Both the position numbers and the translations under genes were made by a program. Below the pieces are notes generated by a model. That model made no database searches and was not told the DNA's origin. It saw nothing but the letters and a program-made list of their open reading frames with translations. A stretch of DNA of 64,000 bases from Mycolicibacterium porcinum (GTDB taxonomy: Bacteria; Actinomycetota; Actinomycetes; Mycobacteriales; Mycobacteriaceae). The stretch covers positions 17,349 through 81,348 of the forward strand of contig MVIG01000024.1 of NCBI GenBank assembly GCA_002086835.1. The letters run 5' to 3'. Below are positions 17,619 through 26,084 of this stretch, piece by piece (position 1 is the first letter of the stretch; the number at the start of each line of letters is the position of its first letter).

Positions 17619-17683
17619 CCCAAACGGACACCACGACCTGATCAGCACCCATTTTGCGCTTTTCAAACACTCTCAACAGGATT

Positions 17684-17700
17684 ACTGTTAGCGTTACAGT
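17684..17700. promoter_or_regulatory. Near-palindrome ACTGT-N7-ACAGT upstream of a P450
   Basis: ACTGTTAGCGTTACAGT has five perfect outer pairs and one more inside, 67 bp before the P450 start. Related TTACAG/CTGTAA half-sites precede the TetR gene at 58043 and the P450 at 27544, suggesting a shared regulator. Confidence 0.4.
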
Positions 17701-17767
17701 TCAACAGTTTCCCGTAACGTGTCACGACACTTCCGGCCCAGCCCGCCGCGAAGGAGGAGCCAGCCAA

Positions 17768-18970
17768 ATGACCAAGGCCCAGGTGATCTTCGATCCGTTC
17801 TCCGAGGAGTTCTTCAACAACCCATTCGACATGTACCGCCGGATGCGCCAGGACGCACCGCTGTACTACAACGAGGACTCCGACTTCTATGCCCTGACCC
17901 GGCACGAGGACGTCGCCGCGGCGTTGAAGGATCACGAGGCGTTCTCCTCGTCGCGTGGCTGCGACCTGGCCATGGTGCAGAGCGACGAGCCACCGCAGAA
18001 ATCGATCATCTTCATGGACCCGCCCGATCACCGGCACATGCGCAGCCTGCTGAACAAGGCGTTCACCCCGCGCATGATCCAGTCCCAGCGCGACACCGTC
18101 GTCGAGCAGATCGATCACTTCCTCGGGAAGATCGACTCCGACGAATTCGATGTGGTGCAGGATTTCTCGGGCCCGTTCCCGGTCGAGGTCATCACGCGGA
18201 TGGCCGGCGTCGACCCCGAGTACCGCCAGCAGGTCCGGCACTGGATCGACACCAGCCTCTCGCGTGAACCGGGGCAGGTCGGCTACTCCGAGGCCGGCAT
18301 GCAGGCCAACATCGACACCGGCATCTACTACTACGGGCTGGTGCAGAAGCGCCGGGAAGACCCGCAGGACGACATGATCAGCCGTCTGATCGCCGCGGAG
18401 ATCCCCGGAGAGGACGGCCAGATGCGCCGTCTCGACGACATCGAGATCACCGGATTCGCCACCCTTCTCGGCGGGGCGGGCGCCGAAACCGTCACCAAAC
18501 TCGTAGGCACCGCGATGGTGCTCTTCGCCCGTAACCCCGAGCAGTGGCAGAAGCTGCTCGACGACCGCGAGAAGATTCCGGCCGCGGTCGAAGAGCTGCT
18601 GCGCTACGAAGGCCCGGTGCAGTACAACGTCCGCTACACGCTCAAGGACGCCCACGTGCCGAGCGGCACCATTCCGGCGGGCAAGGCGGTGTTCCTGATC
18701 AGCGCCGCGGCCAACCGCGATCCCGACGCGTTCACCGATGCCGACACCTTCGACATCGAACGTGACCGCACGGAGGCGCAGAACCTGGGCCTGGGTTACG
18801 GCATCCACAGCTGTCTGGGAGCCGCGCTGGCCCGCATGGAGAGCGCCATCGCCTTGGAGAAGCTGCTCGACTTCATGCCCCGCTACGAAGTGAAATGGGA
18901 TCAGCTGCAACGGGTTCACATGCAGAACGTGGCGGGGTATTCGCACGTGCCGGTAAGGGTGTTGAGGTGA
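17768..18970 (+). CDS. Cytochrome P450
   Basis: A 400-residue soluble bacterial P450. The I-helix GGAGAET, the ExxR motif (EELLR) and the heme loop LGYGIHSCLG with the Cys thiolate are all present. A strong GAAGGAGGA ribosome site precedes ATG 17768. The stop overlaps the start of its own ferredoxin (TGATG). The CYP family was not assigned. Several long aromatic/hydrophobic segments are consistent with a large lipophilic substrate, but that is inference. Confidence 0.93.
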   Translation: MTKAQVIFDPFSEEFFNNPFDMYRRMRQDAPLYYNEDSDFYALTRHEDVAAALKDHEAFSSSRGCDLAMVQSDEPPQKSIIFMDPPDHRHMRSLLNKAFTPRMIQSQRDTVVEQIDHFLGKIDSDEFDVVQDFSGPFPVEVITRMAGVDPEYRQQVRHWIDTSLSREPGQVGYSEAGMQANIDTGIYYYGLVQKRREDPQDDMISRLIAAEIPGEDGQMRRLDDIEITGFATLLGGAGAETVTKLVGTAMVLFARNPEQWQKLLDDREKIPAAVEELLRYEGPVQYNVRYTLKDAHVPSGTIPAGKAVFLISAAANRDPDAFTDADTFDIERDRTEAQNLGLGYGIHSCLGAALARMESAIALEKLLDFMPRYEVKWDQLQRVHMQNVAGYSHVPVRVLR

Positions 18971-19170
18971 TGGCGAAAAAGGTCCACGTCGATTTCGAGA
19001 TCTGTGAGAGCAACGCGGTCTGCATGGGGATCATCCCCGAGGTGTTCGACCTCGACGATCAGGACTACCTGCACATCCTGCAGGAAGACGTGACGCCGGA
19101 GAACGAGGCGCTGATTCGCGAAGCCGTGCGTCAATGCCCACGACAGGCCATCTCGATCAAGGACGAGTAG
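18970..19170 (+). CDS. Small P450-associated ferredoxin (CxxNxxC)
   Basis: A 66-residue ferredoxin with CESNAVC and CPRQAI. The variable residue is Asn, which cannot act as a fourth Cys ligand, so a 3Fe-4S or unusual 4Fe-4S cluster is expected. It is translationally coupled to the P450 and presumably its direct electron donor. No dedicated reductase gene adjoins it; the NuoF-like protein is the only candidate in the window. Confidence 0.92.
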   Translation: MAKKVHVDFEICESNAVCMGIIPEVFDLDDQDYLHILQEDVTPENEALIREAVRQCPRQAISIKDE

Positions 19171-19177
19171 CCCGCGC

Positions 19178-19945
19178 ATGCGGTTCGTCTTCGTGCACGG
19201 TGGTTTTCATGCCGGCTGGTGTTGGGAACGCACCATCGCCGAATTGCAGGGCCTGGGTCATGACAGTGTCGCCGTAGACCTGCCCGGGCACGGCGCCCGG
19301 GTTGCCGAGGAGTCGACACTGGCCAACCGGCGGGCCGCGATCGTCGACGTGATGCGGCCCGGGGATGTCCTGGTGGGACACTCCGGCGGCGGATTCGACG
19401 CCACCCTCGCCGCCGACGCAGCACCGGACCTGGTGGGCCACATCGTGTATCTGGCCGCCGCACTGCCCCGGGAGGGCCGGACGTACCCCGAGGCCATGGC
19501 CATGCGGTCAGCCGACGATGAGTTGGGTGGCGAATTCGACGGGGATGTCGGCGAGATGCTGGGCTATCTGCATTTCGACGAGGAAGGTGCCATGCACTTC
19601 GCCGACTTCGATGGAGCCTGGCGGTACTTCTACCACGACTGCGACGAGGCCACGGCGCGTTGGGCTTTCGACCGGCTAGGCCCCGAGCGGTTCGGCGACA
19701 CCACGGTGACACCGGTGTCGGTGCCGCAGTTCTGGGCGGCCGATCTGCCTCGCAGTTTCATCCGCTGCACCCAGGACCGGTCGATGCCGCAGTGGCTGGC
19801 CGACACCGTCACCCAGCGTCTCGGCGTCGAGCAGCTGACCATCGACACGTCGCACTCACCGTTCCTGAGCCGTCCGCGCGAGCTGGCCGAGTTGCTGGTA
19901 CACGCCACGACGACCACGCCGATCGCAGCGCTGACGCCGGCCTGA
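19178..19945 (+). CDS. Alpha/beta hydrolase (MES/HNL-like)
   Basis: A 255-residue hydrolase beginning MRFVFVHGGFHAGWCW, the layout of plant methylesterase/hydroxynitrile-lyase-like proteins common in actinobacteria. The nucleophile is in GHSGGG, the acid in CTQDRSMP and the His in DTSHSPFLS. It follows the ferredoxin by seven bases and closes the P450 operon. Probably an esterase or lactonase acting on the hydroxylated product (inference). Confidence 0.85.
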   Translation: MRFVFVHGGFHAGWCWERTIAELQGLGHDSVAVDLPGHGARVAEESTLANRRAAIVDVMRPGDVLVGHSGGGFDATLAADAAPDLVGHIVYLAAALPREGRTYPEAMAMRSADDELGGEFDGDVGEMLGYLHFDEEGAMHFADFDGAWRYFYHDCDEATARWAFDRLGPERFGDTTVTPVSVPQFWAADLPRSFIRCTQDRSMPQWLADTVTQRLGVEQLTIDTSHSPFLSRPRELAELLVHATTTTPIAALTPA

Positions 19946-20043
19946 CTCCGTTTCGCTGCGCCGTTTTCGACGCCCGGGTCGCTTCGGGCGAGGTGGTTTC
20001 AAGCGACGGAGCACGACCCAGACGTCGAAGTCGGTGTCGCAGG

Positions 20044-20961
20044 CTAGGCAGCGATGACCGTCTCACCGAATTTCTCGATGGCCTCCAGCGCGTGAGCCAG
20101 GCTGTCCCCGGGAAGGGTGACGTGCAGCCAGGTCACCCCCAACGCGGCGAGCTTGTCGACCCCAGCCAGGTACGCGCCGGCGTTGAAATCGTCGCCACCG
20201 GGGTTGCCGCCCTCAAAGTTGTTGAACACGATGTCGATTCCGCCGGGATCTCGACCAGCCGCGCTGAGGCGCGCCCGCAGATCCTCGATGCCGGCAGCCA
20301 GGGCGTCCACTGAATCCATCGCCGCCGTTCCCGCGGTCTTGGCCAGACCGGCAGGCGCGGCGAACGGGCACCAGCCGTCGCCGTGCTTGGCCACCCGCGC
20401 CCGTGCGGCCGACGTGTTGCCGCCGATCCAGATCGGCGGATGTGGGCTCGCCGCAGGCCGGGGGTGCGCGGTGATACCGCGGGCGCTGAAGTTCGTGCCC
20501 TCGAAGGAGTAATCATCGGTGGTCCAGATACCGCGGATCACCTCAAGCGCCTCGTCGAACAGCGCGGCACGCTCGTCGTAGGACACCCCCAGAGCGGCGA
20601 ATTCCCGCTTGAGATAACCGACTCCGACGGCCAGCGTGAACCGGCCGGCCGACAGCAGGTCGAGGCTGGCGCCGGATTTCGCCACCACGAAGGGATTCCG
20701 GTACGGCAGCACCACGATATTGGGCACCAGCCGCAGCGTCGTGGTGTGCGCGGCAGCAAAAGCCATGGCCACGAAGGGGTCCAGCGCATCGTGACCGCCG
20801 GCATCGAGCCAGCGCTGGGACGGGGCGGGATGATCGGTGAAACCGAAGCCGTCGAATCCCGCCGCCTCGGCCGCAGCGGCTATCGCGGCAACCCCGCTGC
20901 CACTCACCAGATCCGGGTGGTAGGGGTGGGTGTGCATCGGGTAGGTGATGCTGTACCGCAC
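20044..20961 (-). CDS. LLM-class F420-dependent oxidoreductase
   Basis: A 305-residue luciferase-like TIM-barrel protein. Typical segments are GFTDHPAP, LRLVPNIVVLPYRNPF, LSAGRFTLAVGVGYLKREF and IWIGGNTSAARARVAKHGDGW, closest to the F420-dependent branch. Length is normal, in contrast with the deleted relative at 4814-5209. GTG 20961 is chosen because upstream codons lie outside the fold; no clear ribosome site is seen. It is the last gene of a minus-strand block headed by a P450. Confidence 0.82.
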   Translation of the reverse strand: MRYSITYPMHTHPYHPDLVSGSGVAAIAAAAEAAGFDGFGFTDHPAPSQRWLDAGGHDALDPFVAMAFAAAHTTTLRLVPNIVVLPYRNPFVVAKSGASLDLLSAGRFTLAVGVGYLKREFAALGVSYDERAALFDEALEVIRGIWTTDDYSFEGTNFSARGITAHPRPAASPHPPIWIGGNTSAARARVAKHGDGWCPFAAPAGLAKTAGTAAMDSVDALAAGIEDLRARLSAAGRDPGGIDIVFNNFEGGNPGGDDFNAGAYLAGVDKLAALGVTWLHVTLPGDSLAHALEAIEKFGETVIAA

Positions 20962-20975
20962 TGCGGCCGGCCCGG

Positions 20976-21272
20976 TCAGGAGGGAAAGCCGGAGAGGATC
21001 ACGCCGTTGCACTCCGCGGCGCCTTGGCGAACCTTGGCGGCCGCCTGATAGGCGTCGGAGTAGTACCACTCCCGCGCGGCGTCGACGGACTCGAACTCCA
21101 GCACCACGGTCTGGGTGCCGTGCCAGGCGCCTTCGATCACCTCGGGCTTCTGATCGACGGCCACGATGGTGGCCCCGCCCATCGCCTTGGATGCCAGCTT
21201 CGCGTACTCGCCCATGCCGGCCGGATCCTTGATGTCCTCGGTGATGATGACGTAGCCCTTGGCAGATGCCAT
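20976..21272 (-). CDS. DUF1330 family protein
   Basis: A 98-residue ferredoxin-fold (dimeric alpha/beta barrel) protein. It shows GYVIITEDIKDPAGMGEYAK, VVLEFESVDAAREWYYSDAYQAA and a C-terminal strand, diagnostic of DUF1330. The biochemical role of the family is not established; such proteins often accompany catabolic operons. It lies between the F420-type oxidoreductase and a ferredoxin. Confidence 0.85.
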   Translation of the reverse strand: MASAKGYVIITEDIKDPAGMGEYAKLASKAMGGATIVAVDQKPEVIEGAWHGTQTVVLEFESVDAAREWYYSDAYQAAAKVRQGAAECNGVILSGFPS

Positions 21273-21287
21273 TACGAAACTCTTTCT

Positions 21288-21482
21288 CTAGTCGTTGATT
21301 TCACTGATCGCCCGTTCCGGGCAGTTGTCTATGGCCTCGCGCGCCGCGTCCTCGAGCCCGGCGGGAACGTCTTCCGGGTCTGCCACCGCCCAGCCGTCAT
21401 CCGACATCTCGAAGACCTCGGGGCACAACGTCAGGCACATGCCGTGTCCGGCACACCGGTCCTCGTCAACCCTGACCCGCAT
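21288..21482 (-). CDS. Small P450-associated ferredoxin (CxxHxxC)
   Basis: A 64-residue ferredoxin with CAGHGMC and CPERAI, the CxxHxxC variant. The ATG overlaps the stop codon of the upstream P450 (TGATG), so the two are cotranslated partners. Confidence 0.93.
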   Translation of the reverse strand: MRVRVDEDRCAGHGMCLTLCPEVFEMSDDGWAVADPEDVPAGLEDAAREAIDNCPERAISEIND

Positions 21483-22762
21483 CAGCTGTCGAACTCCAGA
21501 TGCAGCTCGGTCAGCCCACGGAGGATGAAGGTGGGGATGTAGTTGTAGCGACGATCGCCGTCCGACCCGTGTTGGGCCTCGGAGATCCGGATGTCGTTGG
21601 TCCGGTCCAGCAATCGCTCGATGCCGACCCGGGTTTCGGCACGCGCCAACGGGGCCCCCGGGCAGCTGTGGATACCGCGGCCGAAAGCCAGGTGCTGACG
21701 GGCGTTCTTGCGTGCCGGGTCGAAGGTGTCCGGGTCCTCGAAGCGCCGCGGATCGCGGTTGGCCGCCCCGTTGAGCACCATCACCGTCGTGCCGGCGTTC
21801 AACTCGGTCTCGCCGATGGTCACCGGGCAGCGCGACAACCGGAAATCGCCCTTGACCGGGCTCTCGATCCGCAACGCCTCCTCGATGAAGTTCGGGATGA
21901 GGCTGCGGTCGGCCCGTAGCCGCTGCTGGATCTCGGGTTGTTCGCCAAGGACCTTCAAGGCGGTGCTGAGCAGACGCACCGTGGTCTCCTGCCCGGCCGA
22001 GAAGACGTTGGTCGCCACCCGCGCCACATCGCCGACATCGGGGATGCTGCCGTCGGGGAACGTAGCCTCGGCCAGGCCGGTCAGTACGTCGTCGCGCGGA
22101 TTGGCCCGACGATCCGACACATAGTCGGCGAACTGGCCGTAGAGGAACTCAAGCGGGCTGTGGGACAGCGACTCCTTGCTCGTGCTACCGATGCCACCGC
22201 CCGAATTCTGCTTGATGCCGTTGACGAAAGCTTCGCGATCCTCGTCCGGGATACCCAGCAGGTCGGCGATCACCAGCAGCGTGAACGGACCGGCGAAGCC
22301 CTTGATGAACTCGCCCCTGCCGGGCGCGAGATAGCTGTCGAGGACTTCGTCGGCCAACTGCCACATCGCGTCCTCGTTCTCCTTGAGTCGCTTGGGCGTG
22401 ATCAACCGCATCAACAGCGAGCGATGGTCGGTGTGGGTGGGCGGGTCAAGGGTCGGCAGCTGATCGCTGAACGGCAGTTCGTCGCGGTGCTTGTCGATCA
22501 GCGCGGTCACCTCCTCGGCACTGCGCCCCTCCAGCGGCACCGGAAATCCCGGGAACGGCCCGGTGACCGACAGGCAGGACGAGAAGGTTTCCTCATCGTT
22601 GTAGACCTGCACGGCCTCGTCCCAGCCGGTCACCATCGTGACGTTGTAGTGGTCTTCACGCGTGACCGGGCACTTGTTCCGCAGCGCCTCGAAAAATGGG
22701 TACGGGTCGTCGACCAATCGTTCATCGCGGAAAAAATCGATACCGGTTGGGTCGATCGCCAT
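21482..22762 (-). CDS. Cytochrome P450
   Basis: A 426-residue P450 with the I-helix SAGQETTV, ExxR in EEALR and the heme-binding loop FGRGIHSCPG. Its Pro after the Cys and its N-terminal layout differ from the other three P450s, so it belongs to a different CYP family. It heads a minus-strand operon (P450, ferredoxin, DUF1330, F420-type oxidoreductase). A one-mismatch GAGAA-N5-TTCTC palindrome lies 28 bp upstream and a second 117 bp upstream. Confidence 0.93.
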   Translation of the reverse strand: MAIDPTGIDFFRDERLVDDPYPFFEALRNKCPVTREDHYNVTMVTGWDEAVQVYNDEETFSSCLSVTGPFPGFPVPLEGRSAEEVTALIDKHRDELPFSDQLPTLDPPTHTDHRSLLMRLITPKRLKENEDAMWQLADEVLDSYLAPGRGEFIKGFAGPFTLLVIADLLGIPDEDREAFVNGIKQNSGGGIGSTSKESLSHSPLEFLYGQFADYVSDRRANPRDDVLTGLAEATFPDGSIPDVGDVARVATNVFSAGQETTVRLLSTALKVLGEQPEIQQRLRADRSLIPNFIEEALRIESPVKGDFRLSRCPVTIGETELNAGTTVMVLNGAANRDPRRFEDPDTFDPARKNARQHLAFGRGIHSCPGAPLARAETRVGIERLLDRTNDIRISEAQHGSDGDRRYNYIPTFILRGLTELHLEFDS

Positions 22763-22790
22763 CAGCTACTCCCGTTCCAGCCGCACATAT

Positions 22791-22805
22791 GAGAATGCGG
22801 CTCTC
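22791..22805. promoter_or_regulatory. GAGAA-N5-TTCTC palindrome, copy 3
   Basis: GAGAATGCGGCTCTC has one mismatch to the consensus; with its flanks it forms a perfect 6-bp repeat, ATGAGA-N7-TCTCAT (22789-22807). It sits 28 bp before the P450 ATG. Confidence 0.55.
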
Positions 22806-22879
22806 ATCTATGAACAATAGATTTCCACAGCCCCGGTGGCCCGTCAACGCCGGACCCTCACCTATCAGCAGCAAGCAGC

Positions 22880-22894
22880 AAGAATAGGATTCTC
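22880..22894. promoter_or_regulatory. GAGAA-N5-TTCTC palindrome, copy 4
   Basis: AAGAATAGGATTCTC has one mismatch, in the first base. It lies in the middle of the divergent P450/TetR region, 117 bp from the P450 start. Confidence 0.5.
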
Positions 22895-23029
22895 TTCCTC
22901 GACTGCCCGGCCGGACCGTCACCTTCCCCTGCCGGTCGACCAGATGCACCGACTCCCAGGCCCAGGAATTCCGCAACCGGCCACCGGCGGCCGGCGACCA
23001 CCGACCTGGAGCGCCGCGCGCTCTGGGAG

Positions 23030-23052
23030 ATAGTTAGACAAACGTCAACTAT
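23030..23052. promoter_or_regulatory. Probable operator ATAGTT-N11-AACTAT
   Basis: A perfect 6-bp inverted repeat, centred 47 bp before the TetR ATG at 23088, with an inner GAC/GTC pair. It differs from the GAGAA motif, so it is a candidate autoregulatory site for this TetR. Confidence 0.5.
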
Positions 23053-23087
23053 TTCCAACCGGCCAATCCGTTGTTAAAGTGCCGAAT

Positions 23088-23744
23088 ATGCCCAAAGAAA
23101 CCGCGACAGATGCTGCTGACAGCAGTCAACGTCGTGCGTCATTCCAGCGGGCCCGATCGCACCGGACCAAGCGTGATCTGGTCCAGGCCGCGATGGCGCT
23201 GTGGCGCACGAACGGCTACGCGAAGACCACGGTCGCCGACATCTGCCGCGCCGCGGGAGTGTCCCGCGCTCTCTTCTACTTCTATTTCCCGGCCAAGGAA
23301 GACGTGCTGTTCGAGGTGGGTCTGACGTCCACCCGACTGGCACAGAAGCGCGTGAAATCGCTGCTGGTGGGCGATTACGACATGATGGCCGTGATCACCG
23401 AGGCGCTGCGCAGCCTGGAGCGGTCGATGGCGCGCAACCCGCCTGACCTGATCATCGAGACGATCCTGGAGGGGTACCGGCACGAGCACCGGATCCTGGC
23501 CGGCGACGTCGAGCCGGATACCCAGGACGCCGACATGTTCGGCGAGTTGTTCCGCCGGGCCCAGGCCGACGGCAAGCTCGGTTCCCACGTCGACGTGGAA
23601 CACCTGTCCCGGCTGGCGCAGGTCCTGGTCAGCGAGGGCGTCCGGCACTGGGCCGGCGGCAGTTTCGGCAACCGCTCGTTCACCGACCTCGTGGCACGCG
23701 ATATCGGCGCGATGATCAGCGGCTTCAACAACATCGACAACTAG
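23088..23744 (+). CDS. TetR/AcrR family transcriptional regulator
   Basis: A 218-residue regulator. The TetR DNA-binding domain spans about residues 25-75 (TKRDLVQAAMALW, TVADICRAAGVSRALFYFYFPAKEDVLFEV), followed by a helical ligand domain. ATG 23088 is preferred over GTG 23079 because it fits the usual spacing before the domain. It is divergent from the P450 operon and 16 bp upstream of the FadE/kinase operon, so it probably controls one or both. The ligand may be an acyl-CoA. Confidence 0.88.
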   Translation: MPKETATDAADSSQRRASFQRARSHRTKRDLVQAAMALWRTNGYAKTTVADICRAAGVSRALFYFYFPAKEDVLFEVGLTSTRLAQKRVKSLLVGDYDMMAVITEALRSLERSMARNPPDLIIETILEGYRHEHRILAGDVEPDTQDADMFGELFRRAQADGKLGSHVDVEHLSRLAQVLVSEGVRHWAGGSFGNRSFTDLVARDIGAMISGFNNIDN

Positions 23745-23760
23745 ATTCGGAGGACCCCCG

Positions 23761-25062
23761 ATGGCGTGGGATTTCGAGACCGACCCCCAGTATCAGGAAT
23801 TGCTGGACTGGGCCGACGAATTCGTGACCGAACAGGTCGAGCCGCTCGATCTGGCCTTTCCGCACCTGCAGTTCACCCAACTGGAGGGCAAGCGCCGCGA
23901 AGCGATCGACCCACTCAAGGCACAGGTGCGCGAAAAGGGCTTGTGGGCCACGCATCTCGGTCCGGACCTCGGTGGTCAAGGCTACGGACAGCTCAAGCTG
24001 GCCCTGCTCAACGAGATCCTCGGGCGCTCGCAGTGGGCTCCGATCGTGTTCGGCTGTCAGGCCCCGGACACCGGAAACGCCGAGATCATCGCGCACTACG
24101 GCACCGAGGAGCAGAAGAAGCGGTACCTGCATCCGCTGCTCGATGGTGAGCTGTTCTCCTGTTATTCGATGACCGAACCGCATGCCGGTGCGGACCCGAC
24201 GCTGTTCACCACCAGTGCGGTGCGCGACGGGGACGACTGGGTGATAAACGGCTGGAAGTTCTTCTCCTCCAACGCCGCAACCGCGTCGTTCCTGATCGTC
24301 ATGGTGGTGACCAATCCCGAGGTCAGCGCCTACCAGGGCATGTCGATGTTCCTGGTGCCCACCGACACTCCCGGCGTCAAGATCGTCCGCAACGTGGGGC
24401 TGTACGGCGAGGCGGACAACCAAGGCAGCCATGCGTTGATCCACTACGACAACGTCCGGGTACCGGCCGAGGCCCTGCTGGGCGGCGAGGGACAGGCCTT
24501 CGTGATCGCCCAGACCCGGTTGGGCGGCGGCCGGATTCACCACGCGATGCGCACCATCGGCCTGGCCCAGAAGGCACTGGACATGATGTGCGAACGCGCG
24601 CTGAGCCGGGAGACCCAGGGCAGCCGCCTGTCCGACAAGCAGTTCGTCCAGGGTTACATCGCCGATTCCTATGCCCAGCTGCTGCAGTTCCGGCTGATGG
24701 TTCTCTACACCGCGTGGGAGATCGACAAGTACAACGACTACAAGAAGGTCCGCAAGGACATCGCCGCGGTCAAGGTCGCGATGCCCACCGTCCTGCACGA
24801 CATCGCCTGGCGCGCAATGCAGGTCCACGGCGCACTGGGCGTCACCAACGAGATGCCGTTCTTGGGCATGGTCACCGGTGCCGCGGTCATGGGCCTGGCC
24901 GACGGGCCTACGGAGGTGCACAAGACCACTGTCGCCCGGCAGGTGTTGCGCGACTACCAGCCGACCACCGACACCTGGCCCACCGAGTGGATTCCGCGCA
25001 AGCGCGAGGCCGCGAAGGCGAAGTTCGCCGAGTACCTCGAAGCCGAGGTGGGAAACCTGTGA
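23761..25062 (+). CDS. Acyl-CoA dehydrogenase, ACAD10/11-like
   Basis: A 433-residue acyl-CoA dehydrogenase with the flavin motifs CYSMTEPHAGADPT and GWKFFSSNA and the C-terminal MGLADGPTEVHKTTVARQVL. It resembles the dehydrogenase half of mammalian ACAD10/11. The next gene, overlapping by four bases, encodes the phosphotransferase half. In ACAD11 and in the bacterial levulinate pathway (LvaA/LvaC) a 4-hydroxyacyl-CoA is phosphorylated and then rearranged to a 3-hydroxy product. The same chemistry is inferred here. A GGAGG site precedes the ATG. Confidence 0.85.
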   Translation: MAWDFETDPQYQELLDWADEFVTEQVEPLDLAFPHLQFTQLEGKRREAIDPLKAQVREKGLWATHLGPDLGGQGYGQLKLALLNEILGRSQWAPIVFGCQAPDTGNAEIIAHYGTEEQKKRYLHPLLDGELFSCYSMTEPHAGADPTLFTTSAVRDGDDWVINGWKFFSSNAATASFLIVMVVTNPEVSAYQGMSMFLVPTDTPGVKIVRNVGLYGEADNQGSHALIHYDNVRVPAEALLGGEGQAFVIAQTRLGGGRIHHAMRTIGLAQKALDMMCERALSRETQGSRLSDKQFVQGYIADSYAQLLQFRLMVLYTAWEIDKYNDYKKVRKDIAAVKVAMPTVLHDIAWRAMQVHGALGVTNEMPFLGMVTGAAVMGLADGPTEVHKTTVARQVLRDYQPTTDTWPTEWIPRKREAAKAKFAEYLEAEVGNL

Positions 25063-26084
25063 GCGAGATAGATACTGCGCGCCTGGCCGATTGGATGGAC
25101 AACGCCGGGCTGCCCGGCAAAGGTGAGCCGCTTGAGGCCCGTTTCCTGTCCGGCGGCACCCAGAACGTCATCTACGCGATCCGCCGTGGCGAGCACACCT
25201 GCGTGCTGCGGATGCCGCCGGCGGGCGCTCCACCGGATCGGGACAAAGGCATTCTGCGGGAATGGCGCATCATCGAGGCACTCGACGGCACGGATGTGCC
25301 GCACACGGCTGCGGTCGGTGTGTGCGGCGATCCGGCGGTGCTGGGCCGGCCGTTCTATCTGATGGGCTTCGTCGACGGCTGGTCGCCGATGGATACCCAC
25401 GGACGCTGGCCCGAGCCGTTCGACACCGACCTGAGCGCCCGTCCCGGGTTGAGTTATCAACTGGCCGAAGGTATTGCGCTGCTGTCCAAGGTCGACTGGC
25501 AGGCGAAGGGACTGGGTGACCTCGGTCGGCCGGACGGCTTCCACGAACGCCAGGTGTCCCGCTGGATCGGCTTCCTCGACCGCATCAAGAACCGTGACCT
25601 GCCCGGGCTCGACGTGGCCACGGAATGGCTTCGGGCCCACAAGCCGCTCGACTTCATCCCCGGCCTGATGCACGGGGACTACCAATTCGCCAACGTCATG
25701 TACCGCCACGGCGCCCCCGCCACGATGGCCGCCATCGTGGACTGGGAGATGGGCACCGTCGGCGACCCGAAACTGGACCTGGCCTGGATGGTGCAGAGCT
25801 GGCCGGCCGACACCGAGCACCCGGAGCCGTCCGAGATGGGCTATGTCGACATGCGCGGGATGCCTTCGCGTGACGACGTCGTCGCCCACTACGCGAAGAT
25901 CTCCGGACGGCAGATCGACGACCTGGACTACTACCTGGTGCTGGCGAAGTGGAAGCTGGCGATCGTCTTGGAACAGGGCTTTCAGCGAGCGGGCGACGAC
26001 GAGAAACTGCTGGCCTTCGGACCGGTGGTCACCGAGCTGATGCGATCCGCCGCCGAACTCGCCGAATCCACCGACTACCGGTGA
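25059..26084 (+). CDS. APH-type phosphotransferase (ACAD11 kinase-like)
   Basis: A 341-residue aminoglycoside-phosphotransferase-fold kinase. Nucleotide-binding N-lobe FLSGGTQNVIYAI, catalytic loop MHGDYQFANVMY (HGDxxxxN) and the metal-binding IVDWEMGTVGDP. GTG 25059 overlaps the TGA of the FadE gene. Together the two genes look like a split version of the ACAD10/11 kinase-dehydrogenase fusion. The role is therefore more likely phosphorylation of a gamma- or delta-hydroxyacyl-CoA than antibiotic resistance. Its own TGA overlaps the next GTG. Confidence 0.85.
   Translation: MSEIDTARLADWMDNAGLPGKGEPLEARFLSGGTQNVIYAIRRGEHTCVLRMPPAGAPPDRDKGILREWRIIEALDGTDVPHTAAVGVCGDPAVLGRPFYLMGFVDGWSPMDTHGRWPEPFDTDLSARPGLSYQLAEGIALLSKVDWQAKGLGDLGRPDGFHERQVSRWIGFLDRIKNRDLPGLDVATEWLRAHKPLDFIPGLMHGDYQFANVMYRHGAPATMAAIVDWEMGTVGDPKLDLAWMVQSWPADTEHPEPSEMGYVDMRGMPSRDDVVAHYAKISGRQIDDLDYYLVLAKWKLAIVLEQGFQRAGDDEKLLAFGPVVTELMRSAAELAESTDYR

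Larger units (their letters stand above)
22763..23087. other. Divergent intergenic region, P450/TetR
   Basis: The 325 bp between the P450 and the TetR gene hold no convincing gene. They contain two copies of the GAGAA-N5-TTCTC family and one separate palindrome next to the TetR gene, each listed on its own. Confidence 0.6.

Noticed and set aside
25059-26084. Aminoglycoside resistance kinase
   Set aside because: The fold is APH-like, but the gene is translationally coupled to an ACAD-type dehydrogenase, which fits an acyl-CoA kinase role much better.
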